Shown: positions 1 to 8,853 of the stretch, in pieces | Layout: every line of letters starts with the position of its first letter | How positions within the stretch are numbered: the first letter of the stretch is position 1 | Source of the DNA: Methylococcus sp. | Lineage (GTDB): Bacteria > Pseudomonadota > Gammaproteobacteria > Methylococcales > Methylococcaceae | Assembly (NCBI GenBank): GCA_028688525.1 | Contig: JAQTYA010000003.1 | Span: 20,988-84,987 of the forward strand | Direction of reading: 5' to 3' | Length of the DNA: 64,000 nt | Notes under the pieces: model-generated | The model's input: the letters and a program-made list of their open reading frames with translations, nothing else | What the model was told of the DNA's origin: nothing | Database searches by the model: none | Program-made: the position numbers and the translations under genes

Positions 1-698
1 GGCCTCAGGGATTCTCGTTCGCCGATGTCGAGGTTCTGCGGATTCTTGGGCTTGAAGTTTAAGTTCGGCGTCAGATCTTGCAGACGCAGCAGTACTTCGT
101 GCCTGACCTCGTATGGCTCGACGTAGACGAACGAGCGGGGTTGGGAGTGGCGCCGCACCCGGTTAGGATCGTCGAAGCGGGAATGCCAGGGGTCGTTCCA
201 GTCCAGAGTAAGCCGGGCGGGTCCTTTCAGAGCGGCCAGATCGGCCACCGGCACCGCGCGATGGCTGACGACCAGTCCGATCGCGGTGTTCTCCGCTGGC
301 AGGAAACGCAATGCAGCGGGCCGTATGCCGGTGGCTATTCGCAGCTTGGCTTCGTAGTACGGTTCCTCCGCCGGTTCCACTGTGCCGTCGGGGTGGGATT
401 GCGGCGGAGTCAAGGATTCCAGCCGGCTTTCCAGCGCATGGCCACGCTCATCCTGCAGGTGCAGCAGGCGCGGGACGATCGATTGCGCGCCGGCGGTACC
501 GAGGTTCTGCGCCAGATGCGGCATCGCGCTTTCTCGAATACGGATATCCAAGCTCACCACGCCCGCGTCGATGGCCGCTTCGGCGACTGCATCGTATTGG
601 GCGAATCCTGCCCAATCCGCCAGGGCGGCTGTTCCTTGCGCAGCGGCGATCACAAAGCACAGTGCGAGCCCGGTGCGGGCGCGTCGATGGTCCTTCAT
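1..698 (-). CDS. Hypothetical secreted protein, C-terminus truncated by window edge
   Basis: Manual reverse-strand translation from ATG (696-698): MKDHRRARTGLALCFVIAAAQGTAALADWAGFAQYDAVAEAAIDAGVV..., open to position 1; signal-peptide-like N-terminus; same strand as the copC operon. Confidence 0.6.
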   Translation of the reverse strand, partial: MKDHRRARTGLALCFVIAAAQGTAALADWAGFAQYDAVAEAAIDAGVVSLDIRIRESAMPHLAQNLGTAGAQSIVPRLLHLQDERGHALESRLESLTPPQSHPDGTVEPAEEPYYEAKLRIATGIRPAALRFLPAENTAIGLVVSHRAVPVADLAALKGPARLTLDWNDPWHSRFDDPNRVRRHSQPRSFVYVEPYEVRHEVLLRLQDLTPNLNFKPKNPQNLDIGERESLR

Positions 699-719
699 CT
701 GGAACGGAACGGTTGCGGG

Positions 720-1418
720 TCAGACGGGAAAGCGGCGCGGCGATTTATCGGCGACGCCGGCATCCGATGGGCGGCGCAGGCGAAGATTCCGGTAAGCGAG
801 ATAACAAAGCGTTGCCAGCACACAGCCGCCCAAGACGGTGACTAAAGCACCCGGCCAGCGGCTAGGCTGGCTGACGGCGGGAAGTCCGACGCTGAACGGC
901 ACCCGCAGCCGGTCGTCCTCGGTCAGGGCTTCGTCGCCAATGAGGGCGATCAGGGCGTAATGCCCGGGCTGGGTTATTTCGGCATAGGCTTCCACCGTGC
1001 CATTCTTGTAGACCTTGGCAGGCACTTCGACCAAGGTGCTCTTTTCCTTGGGCAACTGTCCGCCTTCGCCCAAATCCTCCTCGATCACCCGCAGGGCGAC
1101 CGGAGTATTGCGCACGTCGCGGTCGAGCAGGTCGATGCTCAGATAAGTTTTGCCCGTGCCCGGAATTTCCTGGCAGTACTTGACGAATTCATGTTGTTCG
1201 CCTTCGTGGCGGCCTTCCTGCATTGCGGTGAAATGCACGGCGTAGAAGTCGTTGGCTACCAGGCAGGTCATCGAGGCGCCTTGGTACATCTGACGGCCGT
1301 TGCCGGCATCGCGGGGGGCGCCGGCGCCGAAAGCCTGCCCTGCGAGCAGCACCGCGCCCAGCGCGGTGGCGGTGTAGCGGGATGCGGTGCGGAAGAAAGC
1401 TGGAGCAAGTTGAGTCAC
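720..1418 (-). CDS. Hypothetical exported protein with C-terminal TM anchor
   Basis: ORF in the copC operon; likely GTG start (VTQLAPAFF...) after GAGGGGGA; C-terminal hydrophobic helix. Confidence 0.6.
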   Translation of the reverse strand: MTQLAPAFFRTASRYTATALGAVLLAGQAFGAGAPRDAGNGRQMYQGASMTCLVANDFYAVHFTAMQEGRHEGEQHEFVKYCQEIPGTGKTYLSIDLLDRDVRNTPVALRVIEEDLGEGGQLPKEKSTLVEVPAKVYKNGTVEAYAEITQPGHYALIALIGDEALTEDDRLRVPFSVGLPAVSQPSRWPGALVTVLGGCVLATLCYLAYRNLRLRRPSDAGVADKSPRRFPV

Positions 1419-1431
1419 GGGTTGGTCCCCC

Positions 1432-1911
1432 TCATTTGGGTTGAATTTGAAAATAATATTTGCCGCTAACCACATGGCCATCGGCGGAAAGCACCCGGTA
1501 GCGCACCATGTAACGGCCTGCGGCTAGGCCTGAAACGGAGGCTCTCAGGTTCGAATGGTCGGTGAAATCGAGCTTGGCATCGTGCTTGTCGACCCGCTTG
1601 CCTGAGTCGTCCACGACCGCCAATGCGAGAAATTCGGTGCCCACGCCTTCGTTGAAGGTCAGGTGGATTTCCTCTGGAATGTCGGTGATCGTCGCATCCC
1701 GTTCCGGTATCGCTTTGACCAGGATGGCGTGTGCAAGGCGGACCGGCAACGGCGATTCCGCCCCTCGGGCAAGGAAAGGGTTAGGCACGGCTGTCCATGC
1801 GCCTACAGACGCGTTAGCGAATACGGGTTGGGGTGACAGTGCGGCTTCGGCTGCGCCGGCCCACGCCGATCCGGCGACTAGCATCGCTAGGGTGAGTCTT
1901 GTTTTTGTCAT
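1432..1911 (-). CDS. copC: CopC-domain periplasmic copper-binding protein
   Basis: HAILVKAIPERDATITDIPEEIHLTFNEGV... and SADGHVVSGKYYFQI match the CopC/YobA fold motifs. Confidence 0.85.
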   Translation of the reverse strand: MTKTRLTLAMLVAGSAWAGAAEAALSPQPVFANASVGAWTAVPNPFLARGAESPLPVRLAHAILVKAIPERDATITDIPEEIHLTFNEGVGTEFLALAVVDDSGKRVDKHDAKLDFTDHSNLRASVSGLAAGRYMVRYRVLSADGHVVSGKYYFQIQPK

Positions 1912-3170
1912 GAATCTCGCTGTTTTGCGGTATGGGTGATAGGGGCGGCGATGGCCCAGGTTTTTTGTCCGCCGGGCAGGGTTTCGGTCCAGAACACGCG
2001 GAGCCCGAAGGGCGTGGCCAGAATGCGCGGATGCTGCGCCCGGGCGGTTTCGGCCGAGAGCGGCCTGGGCTCGGTCCAGTGCGCGCCGTTATCGGTGGAC
2101 TGCATGAGCTGGACCGAAGCGCCGTCCGGCGTATTGCGAGTGAAAGCGATGGCCAGCGACTCCCGGTCGAGCGCGGCGATGTCGCCGTCCCGGCTGTGGC
2201 CGTCGCCGACCCGTTGAGGCGATGACCAATTTTTCCCATAGTCGCCGGATTTCAGGTAGAACAGTCCGGCTGAGTCTTCCTTGCCCGTCCAGACTACGCT
2301 ATGCAGCGTCGTCGAGCCGTTCGGCGTGCCGCTGCCGGCCAAGCCTCCGCCGCAATGCGGGCAGCCGTGGAATCGCCAGTCGAAAGCGCCTACCGGTCCG
2401 GCATGGTGCCAGTCTTCGGCGAGCCCGGCTCGCAGGGCCAATTTCATGTCGCGCGGTTCCGCATCGCGGTAGAGCACCGACACCGCGCCGTCTGGCAGAA
2501 CGGCCAGCCGGCTCCAGCAACAGGTGCAAACCGCTGGGTCCAAAGTGGCCTCGGGCGACCAATGCAGGCCGCCGTCCTTGGAACTGGCGTAGCGCAATCC
2601 CTGGGTATTACCGGCTTCCTCCCGGTCGTCCAGCCAGGCTAGATGGAAAGCGCCGCGAGGGTCGGCGACCAGGGAGAGATAAGCCTGATTCCGCATGTTA
2701 TCGCCTGCCGCCGGATACCCGCCCCGCGCCCAGGTCTTGCCGCCGTCTCGAGAGACGGCAACGGTCATAGGCCCGGTACCGGGCAAATCGCCTTCCGTCT
2801 GCCAGGCGGCCACGATGTCGTTGCCCCTCACGGCGATTCGGGCGTCATTGCCCCTGCGGACGATAGCCTGAGGATCCTCCGGCCGGTTGAGGAAGGCGGG
2901 CGGAGTCCAACTCATACCGCCGTTGTCCGAATGCACAAGGACGACGCGGGAGCGGCCGCCTTCGGCGGATTTGCCGACCAGTAGGGCGTGGATGGAGCGG
3001 CCGTCGATCGCTACATCTAAGCTGTTAATGTCAGTGAGACCGTCTATGACGGGGTAAGCGACGGAATACGCCGCCTCGGGCTGGGCAAGGCAGGCCGATT
3101 GGAAAAAGAGCCCGGCCCATGCCGCCATAGCGGCGAGGAGCAGCCGGGATTCAAGTGAGGGCTTGCGCAT
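1908..3170 (-). CDS. Secreted BNR/sialidase-like beta-propeller protein with Cys motifs
   Basis: Repeated S.DGG..W motifs (SDNGGMSW, SRDGGKTW, SKDGGLHW, STDNGAHW); signal peptide; overlaps the copC start by 4 bp. Confidence 0.75.
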   Translation of the reverse strand: MRKPSLESRLLLAAMAAWAGLFFQSACLAQPEAAYSVAYPVIDGLTDINSLDVAIDGRSIHALLVGKSAEGGRSRVVLVHSDNGGMSWTPPAFLNRPEDPQAIVRRGNDARIAVRGNDIVAAWQTEGDLPGTGPMTVAVSRDGGKTWARGGYPAAGDNMRNQAYLSLVADPRGAFHLAWLDDREEAGNTQGLRYASSKDGGLHWSPEATLDPAVCTCCWSRLAVLPDGAVSVLYRDAEPRDMKLALRAGLAEDWHHAGPVGAFDWRFHGCPHCGGGLAGSGTPNGSTTLHSVVWTGKEDSAGLFYLKSGDYGKNWSSPQRVGDGHSRDGDIAALDRESLAIAFTRNTPDGASVQLMQSTDNGAHWTEPRPLSAETARAQHPRILATPFGLRVFWTETLPGGQKTWAIAAPITHTAKQRDS

Positions 3171-3581
3171 GTCGAAGCTGGGTTAAACCTTCAAGTTCTT
3201 GTAAAACGGGTTGCTCTACCGGCGCCGGGTTTGAACGATTCGGCAGTATCCGGGCCGCAACGCCGGTACTGTGAGCCCGAGCGGAAGCGCCGATTCGGTT
3301 GATGACTTATTTAGCATCCCTCATGCCAATAAATATTTAATTTATTAACAATGGGTTGGCCTTTGCCGGCTCGGAATGGGGTAAGGGAAATAACCGAGTG
3401 TTTGAGGTAAATGACTTGTTAGGTTCGCGTTGAGCGTAGCGATTGGAGCGGGGACTGGCGGTGTTGCCGATGCGCGGAGATGAGAAAGGCAACCGGTGCC
3501 AAGGGGCGGCCGGCTGCCAAGGTCGTACTTGAGGAGATTTAGCGTCTCGGGAGCGGGAGCCGCATTTCCGAGAGAGGGGGA

Positions 3582-3938
3582 TCAGATCAGAGTAGCGTGC
3601 GGGTTGATCGCGAAGAAACCCAGAACCAAGTAGCAGACGACCGCCAGTCCGACGTGCGCCACCAGGATGCCGCGCGGCGCGCGCTTGCCCTTCTTGGTTG
3701 CCAATCCCATGACCAGACCCAGGCCGATGATGACTACCGCCATGCCGATGTTGATGTATAAGCGGGTATCGCCCTCCAGGGCGGCGACGATGACGAAAAC
3801 CGCCCCTACCAAGGATGCCACGGCGTGCAGAATGGGGTAGGCGGCGCCCACGGGACGGCCGTTCCAGACGTCGAAGAGCATGGCCACACCCATCAGGGCG
3901 ACGAGCGTAAATATGGCGAATGAAGCGACGAGTAGCAT
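3582..3938 (-). CDS. Small multi-TM hypothetical protein
   Basis: ATG preceded by GGAGGT; four hydrophobic segments (MLLVASFAIFTLVALMGVAMLF...). Confidence 0.6.
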   Translation of the reverse strand: MLLVASFAIFTLVALMGVAMLFDVWNGRPVGAAYPILHAVASLVGAVFVIVAALEGDTRLYINIGMAVVIIGLGLVMGLATKKGKRAPRGILVAHVGLAVVCYLVLGFFAINPHATLI

Positions 3939-4213
3939 GTAAATACCTCCGTTTTTTGTGGTTGAAAGCAAGGATGCTCCGGAGAGCATGAAAACATTAT
4001 GCCAACATCTTCGCGGGTGTATGAAAGCCGCAGATGCTACATGGAGTGAATGCTGAATCAACACTATCGAGTGGGTGGCAGGATATCTGAACGCGAAGTT
4101 CTCCAAAGTTTGCCGATCGGCTGCGCCGTATCGCGCAGCTGATTGGGGCAATGGCCTGAGTATCTGGGGGCTAGGCGGTGCGCCGGTCGGTTGACGGGCA
4201 TATCTCGGTAGAG

Positions 4214-4233
4214 TACTGTTTATAAAAACAGTA
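4214..4233. promoter_or_regulatory. LexA/SOS box TACTGTTTATAAAAACAGTA
   Basis: Matches the CTGT-N8-ACAG consensus, 17 bp upstream of the lexA ATG. Confidence 0.9.
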
Positions 4234-4249
4234 TCCGTAAGGGGCGCAC

Positions 4250-4861
4250 ATGAAACCGTTGACCGCCCGTCAACAGGAAATCCTGGATTGCATCCGCCGC
4301 AGCGTGGAGAAGGAGGGATTTCCACCTACCATCGCTGAAATCGCCTTAGCCATAGGGGTCAGCTCGCCTCATGGGGTGCGCGAACAATTGCGCGCGTTGG
4401 CGCGCAAGGGAGCGATCGAGTTGATCCCATCCGCCTCCCGCGGCATCCGGCTGCTCGCCAAGGCCGAGGAGAATCCGGGATTGCCTCTGATTGGCAAGGT
4501 AGCGGCGGGGCGTCCGCTGATGACCGACGCCCAGGTGGAGCGCCATTGCCGGCTAGGGCCGGAGCTGTTCGAGCACAAGGGCGACTATCTGTTGCGGGTC
4601 CAGGGCATGAGCATGCGCGATGCCGGCATACTCGACGGCGATTTACTGGTGATACAGCGCGAACAGGAGGCGCGTTCCGGCCAGATCGTGGTGGCGCGCA
4701 TCGATGACGAGGTGACCGTGAAACGCTTGCAATTAGACGGCGCCATCGCTTACTTGGAGCCCGCCAATCCGGAATTTTCTGTTATCGCTGTCGATCTCGG
4801 CCGTCAGCAGCTTTGCATCGAGGGCATAGTCGTCGGCGTGATCCGCACGCGGGTGGACTGA
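4250..4861 (+). CDS. lexA: LexA repressor
   Basis: MKPLTARQQEILDCIRRSVEKEGFPPTIAEIA..., S24 motifs LRVQGMSMRDAGILDGDLL, VARIDDEVTVKRL; SOS box upstream. Confidence 0.95.
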   Translation: MKPLTARQQEILDCIRRSVEKEGFPPTIAEIALAIGVSSPHGVREQLRALARKGAIELIPSASRGIRLLAKAEENPGLPLIGKVAAGRPLMTDAQVERHCRLGPELFEHKGDYLLRVQGMSMRDAGILDGDLLVIQREQEARSGQIVVARIDDEVTVKRLQLDGAIAYLEPANPEFSVIAVDLGRQQLCIEGIVVGVIRTRVD

Positions 4862-5485
4862 TTGGCTGGAAAAGCCCGTAGGCTGGACGCATTGCTGGAC
4901 CAGGACCCGCGAATCTGGCGGGGCCGCCGTCCGGAGTCTTGGCGGGCGCCGGTCATCCCAAGCGGCCATAGGGCGCTGGATGCCGCGCTGCCGGGAGGCG
5001 GCTGGCCGGTGGGGGCATTGACCGAGATCGTTGCGCCGGTCCAAGGCATCGGCGAACTGAGGCTACTGCTGCCGCTGATGCAACGTATAGCCGAGGATGG
5101 GCGCCGCATCGTCTGGGTCTCGCCGCCGTTCGAACCGTACGCGCCGGCGCTGGTTCAAGCTGGGGTTGAGATCGGCCGGATGCTGGTATTGACGGTGACG
5201 AATCGCCGTCAGGATTTAGGCTGGGCGTTGGAATTACTGATGCGCCATTCCGACACCGGGTTAGTGCTGGCTTGGCCCCAAGCTTTGCCGCCGCCGGTCT
5301 GGCGCCGGTTGCAACTGGCGGCGGCGGAAGGACATTCGCTCGGCGTAATGTTTTCCCGCAATGTATCCGATGGAACGATGGCGGCACTGCGCCTGAGTAT
5401 CGAGGCCTGGGAGGGTGGGCTCGATCTGCGGATACTCAAGGCCAGGGGCGGGTTCGGCGGCGCGCGCATCCGATTGGCGCTCTGA
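4862..5485 (+). CDS. imuA: Translesion synthesis-associated protein ImuA (SulA/RecA-like)
   Basis: TTG start directly after the lexA stop; LDAALPGGGWPVGALTEIVAPVQGIGELRLLLPLMQ..., followed by imuB. Confidence 0.85.
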   Translation: MAGKARRLDALLDQDPRIWRGRRPESWRAPVIPSGHRALDAALPGGGWPVGALTEIVAPVQGIGELRLLLPLMQRIAEDGRRIVWVSPPFEPYAPALVQAGVEIGRMLVLTVTNRRQDLGWALELLMRHSDTGLVLAWPQALPPPVWRRLQLAAAEGHSLGVMFSRNVSDGTMAALRLSIEAWEGGLDLRILKARGGFGGARIRLAL

Positions 5486-5496
5486 GGGCTGCAGCG

Positions 5497-6972
5497 ATGG
5501 CTCTGGCGCGCGCCTACAATTTCCCCTCTCTCCCTACAGAGCGCCCATGCGAGACGCCGGCATCCGCTATCCCGCCCCTGTGGCTGGCGCTCCATTTCCC
5601 CGCTCTTGCCCTGGAAGCCTTGGAGATACCGCCGGGGCTGGCCGCCGTCATTGAAGCCAAAGCCGGACGGGTACGGATTCATGCTTGCACGCCGGCGGTC
5701 GCCGGTTACGGCGTCGCCGCCGGCATGGTGTTGTCCGAGGCGCAGATGCTTTGCCCCGGGCTCGCAGCGGCAAATCGGAACCGGGAAGCCGAGCGCAGGG
5801 CTTTGGCGCGGCTGGCGGAGCGCTGCCTGGAGTTCACTCCTTGGATCAGCCTGGATTTCGAGGATGCCCTGCAACTGGAGGTGCGCGGCAGCCTTCTCCT
5901 ATTCGGCGGGCCGGAGGCGCTGATAGGAAAAGTCCGGCAGGCTTGCGCTGCCTCCGGCCATTCGGTAAGCATCGGTTTGGCACCGACGCCTTCGGCCGCT
6001 TGGCTGCTGGCGCGCTCGGGTACCTCTGCGCAGGCGTTGGGTTCCGAGACGCTGCAGTCCGTTCTGGGGGAGTTGCCTACCGGCGCGCTGGGTATCGATG
6101 ACAAGCTGGCCAGCCGGCTGGCTTGCGCCGGTCTCCGGGTGTTGCGCGACCTCTGGCGTATGCCGCGAGACGGTTTGGTGCGCCGCTATGGCCGCGATTT
6201 GCTCAGGCTACTGGATGAGGCCGTGGGCAAGCGGCGGCGGCCGCTGCGGCAATTCCACGCGCCACCGAAATTCCGGGCCGAACGCGAGTTGGCGACGGAA
6301 ACCGAAGCGTTGGAATATTTTTTCCCACTGGTCGAAGCGCTTTTGGTGGAATTCGAGGATTTTTTGCACCACCGCGATGCCGCTGCTGGGGGCCTGGGGC
6401 TCGAGCTGCGCCATCCGTGTGCCGCGCCGACCCGGATTGGTTTGGGCTTGTGCCGGCCGAGCCGGGATGCCCGGCGCATCGCCGGCTTGCTGCGGGAGCG
6501 GCTGGAGCGCATCGCGCTGCCCGGTCCGGTCCGGGGGCTGAGGCTCGAGAGTGCTTATCTCCAGCCGTTCGCGCCGGCGTCGCTCGATCTGTTCGCCGCT
6601 GCTGCTGCCAGCGGCGAGTGCTGGGACGAATTGATCGATCGCTTGCGGCTGCGGCTAGGGCCGCAGGCGCTGCGGCAGCTCGAAGTCCGCGCAGATCGCC
6701 GGCCGGAGCGGGCGGGTTCCGAAGCGGCTTCTGGCGGAAGCGAGGCGGAGCGAGCATTTAGGCCTCTATGGCTGTTGCCGCAGCCCAAACCCTTTTCCAA
6801 GCTAGGTATCCGCATCCTGCCCGAGTGCGAGCGGATCGAAACCGGCTGGTGGGATGGCGAGCCGGTGCGGCGCGATTATCATGTCGCGGTCGATGCCGCT
6901 GGGCCGCGTTTGTGGGTGTATCGAGATAGCGGTACGGCGGGACCCTGGTATCTGCACGGTCTGTTCGGCTGA
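5497..6972 (+). CDS. imuB: Y-family polymerase-like protein ImuB
   Basis: LWLALHFPALALEAL... GVAAGMVLSEAQMLCPGL... SIGLAPTPSAAWLLAR; Y-family fold next to imuA. Confidence 0.85.
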   Translation: MALARAYNFPSLPTERPCETPASAIPPLWLALHFPALALEALEIPPGLAAVIEAKAGRVRIHACTPAVAGYGVAAGMVLSEAQMLCPGLAAANRNREAERRALARLAERCLEFTPWISLDFEDALQLEVRGSLLLFGGPEALIGKVRQACAASGHSVSIGLAPTPSAAWLLARSGTSAQALGSETLQSVLGELPTGALGIDDKLASRLACAGLRVLRDLWRMPRDGLVRRYGRDLLRLLDEAVGKRRRPLRQFHAPPKFRAERELATETEALEYFFPLVEALLVEFEDFLHHRDAAAGGLGLELRHPCAAPTRIGLGLCRPSRDARRIAGLLRERLERIALPGPVRGLRLESAYLQPFAPASLDLFAAAAASGECWDELIDRLRLRLGPQALRQLEVRADRRPERAGSEAASGGSEAERAFRPLWLLPQPKPFSKLGIRILPECERIETGWWDGEPVRRDYHVAVDAAGPRLWVYRDSGTAGPWYLHGLFG

Positions 6973-7162
6973 GCTTGGAAGGCCGAGTTTGCCATAGAGC
7001 CCCACACTCCGGATGCCTGGTTGCTTACCACCATGCGTTGTTGTATTGCCCACTGTAATAATTTTAACAACTTGATTTTATGTGATTTAATAATGGCCCA
7101 TATCCTGCTTGATGAAGAGTAGGCACGGTATTTCCGTGCGCAACTTCCGGAATGGAAGATCC

Positions 7163-7297
7163 ATGAAATTTCTCGATAAGGCGCTCGACGGGCTCGAAAA
7201 TTTTTCGGCTGGCGAAGATACCGGCCATCACGAGCGCGTACTCACCTTCGTTCTGGTCGGTTTCGTATCGCTGATCGTTCTGACCGCGTTGATCTGA
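7163..7297 (+). CDS. 44-aa single-TM hypothetical protein
   Basis: MKFLDKALDGLENFSAGEDTGHHERVLTFVLVGFVSLIVLTALI. Confidence 0.45.
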   Translation: MKFLDKALDGLENFSAGEDTGHHERVLTFVLVGFVSLIVLTALI

Positions 7298-7332
7298 ATC
7301 TGGAGAAGTGGCAAGGTACGGGGCTTTCCTCG

Positions 7333-8187
7333 ATGAGGGATGTACCCATGGCCGATCCGCAACTTCCTTATTTCGACGCACTGCTAGGAAGCTTTGAAGC
7401 CGGCGATTCCGCAGTCGCCGAGGCTTTCGGCCATCATGTGCACTGGGGCTATTGGGAGGATGAGCCGACCAGCCGACCTACGCCGGCCGAGTTCGCGGCA
7501 GCGGCGGAACGGCTATCCCGCGAGGTTTGGCAGGCGGCTGATATCCGCGATGGCGACAGGGTACTGGATGCAGGCTGCGGCTTCGGCGGCACGCTGTCCA
7601 GCATCGATGCTCAGCGCAGCGGTGTCGCTTTGACCGGCTTGAACATCGACCATCGTCAGTTGCTTCGGGCCCAGCAAACCCTGGCCGCCCGCCCGGCCAA
7701 TGTCTTGGGCTGGATCCAGGCCGATGCTTGCTCTCTGCCTTTTGCCGATGCGTCTTTCGACGCCGTGCTAGCGGTGGAATGTATCTTCCATTTTCCAGAT
7801 CGTCGGCGTTTTTTCGCCGAGGCTTGGCGGGTCTTGAAGCCTGGCGGGCACTTGGCGCTATCAGATTTCCTACCGACGCGGATTCAATTGCCGATGACCT
7901 TGGCGGCGGCACATTGGCCCGCTTCCTTGGGTTTCTACGGCAGGGTCGATATGCGCTATACCACGGCACGCTATGAGCGGCTCGCCGCCGAAACCGGCTT
8001 TCTGCCTGTTCTCGATCGCGACATTACCCGTAATACGCTGCCGACCTATCCGTTCCTGCGAGGCCTGAGCCCCGGGTTGGAACGGCGGAAGCCATCTGCC
8101 GTGGCGGAAACGCTGTTCGCAGAACTCACCAGCAGGCTGGGGCTGTTGCGCTACCGGATTCTCGCCTTCCGTAAGCCAGGGCGCTGA
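7333..8187 (+). CDS. Class I SAM-dependent methyltransferase
   Basis: VLDAGCGFGGTLSSI, LPFADASFDAVLAVE, RVLKPGGHLALSDF. Confidence 0.85.
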   Translation: MRDVPMADPQLPYFDALLGSFEAGDSAVAEAFGHHVHWGYWEDEPTSRPTPAEFAAAAERLSREVWQAADIRDGDRVLDAGCGFGGTLSSIDAQRSGVALTGLNIDHRQLLRAQQTLAARPANVLGWIQADACSLPFADASFDAVLAVECIFHFPDRRRFFAEAWRVLKPGGHLALSDFLPTRIQLPMTLAAAHWPASLGFYGRVDMRYTTARYERLAAETGFLPVLDRDITRNTLPTYPFLRGLSPGLERRKPSAVAETLFAELTSRLGLLRYRILAFRKPGR

Positions 8188-8256
8188 GGCTGTTTCCAGG
8201 TCGCGCGCGTGCCAGCCGCAGCGAAACCGGCTATGCTCTGCGTTCATTTCATCCTG

Positions 8257-8547
8257 ATGGAGACTGCCTTGAAATTCAGGCGAAAGGTTTTGCGCAGAAT
8301 CATGGCCTGGGGACTTGCGGCGCTAGCGGGCGGCTGCGGCGACCCCGGCTATCAAGGCTATCTGAACAAGGACGAACCCTTCGGTTACTACTCCGTCGGC
8401 GCAGGCAATCCCTATGCCGGAATGGACTATTACGGCGGTTATGGCGGGATGTACGGAAATCCGTATTACTACTATGGCATGCCGTATGGCATGGGCGGAG
8501 TGTGGGGCGATCCTTATGTAGGCGGCGGTGATGACCACCACCGCTGA
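8257..8547 (+). CDS. Gly/Tyr-rich putative lipoprotein, copy 1
   Basis: AALAGGC lipobox-like; EPFGYYSVGAGNPYAGMDYYGGYGGMYGNPYYYYGMPYG; start codon uncertain. Confidence 0.55.
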   Translation: METALKFRRKVLRRIMAWGLAALAGGCGDPGYQGYLNKDEPFGYYSVGAGNPYAGMDYYGGYGGMYGNPYYYYGMPYGMGGVWGDPYVGGGDDHHR

Positions 8548-8830
8548 GTCCGGGTTTACAAGGTTTCGCTTCCGCTTCTTGTATGCCGCATGCGTCTTGG
8601 CGCTGACGGCCTGTGGGCCGGGGCCCGATGCCTACATGACTCAGGACGGAGAGCCTATGGGCTATTACTCCGGCATGGCGGGCAGTCCGCTGGGTTCTAG
8701 CGGGTTTTACGGCGGCAATCCCTATTATTACTACGGCATGCCCAACTATGGTCCCTACGGTTACGGCGCCGGCGGTGGGTATATGGGGGCAGGCTCTCTG
8801 AACGGAGGCTACTGGGGCGGACCCTGGTAA
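8528..8830 (+). CDS. Gly/Tyr-rich putative lipoprotein, copy 2
   Basis: LALTAC lipobox; EPMGYYSGMAGSPLGSSGFYGGNPYYYYGMPNYG; paralogous to the preceding ORF. Confidence 0.65.
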   Translation: MMTTTAESGFTRFRFRFLYAACVLALTACGPGPDAYMTQDGEPMGYYSGMAGSPLGSSGFYGGNPYYYYGMPNYGPYGYGAGGGYMGAGSLNGGYWGGPW

Positions 8831-8853
8831 TCTACAGGGAATGTCGAAAAACC

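Noticed and set aside
3200-3330. CGCAACGCCGGTACTGTGAGCCCGAG looked like part of a cobalamin riboswitch
   Set aside because: Wrong strand for the adjacent operon, and no recognisable downstream conserved GCCAGGAGACCTGCC-type segment
3481-3545. Short ORF MRKATGAKGRPAAKVVLEEI*, vaguely like a transposase N-terminus
   Set aside because: Too short and degenerate; no terminal repeats or flanking transposase sequence seen
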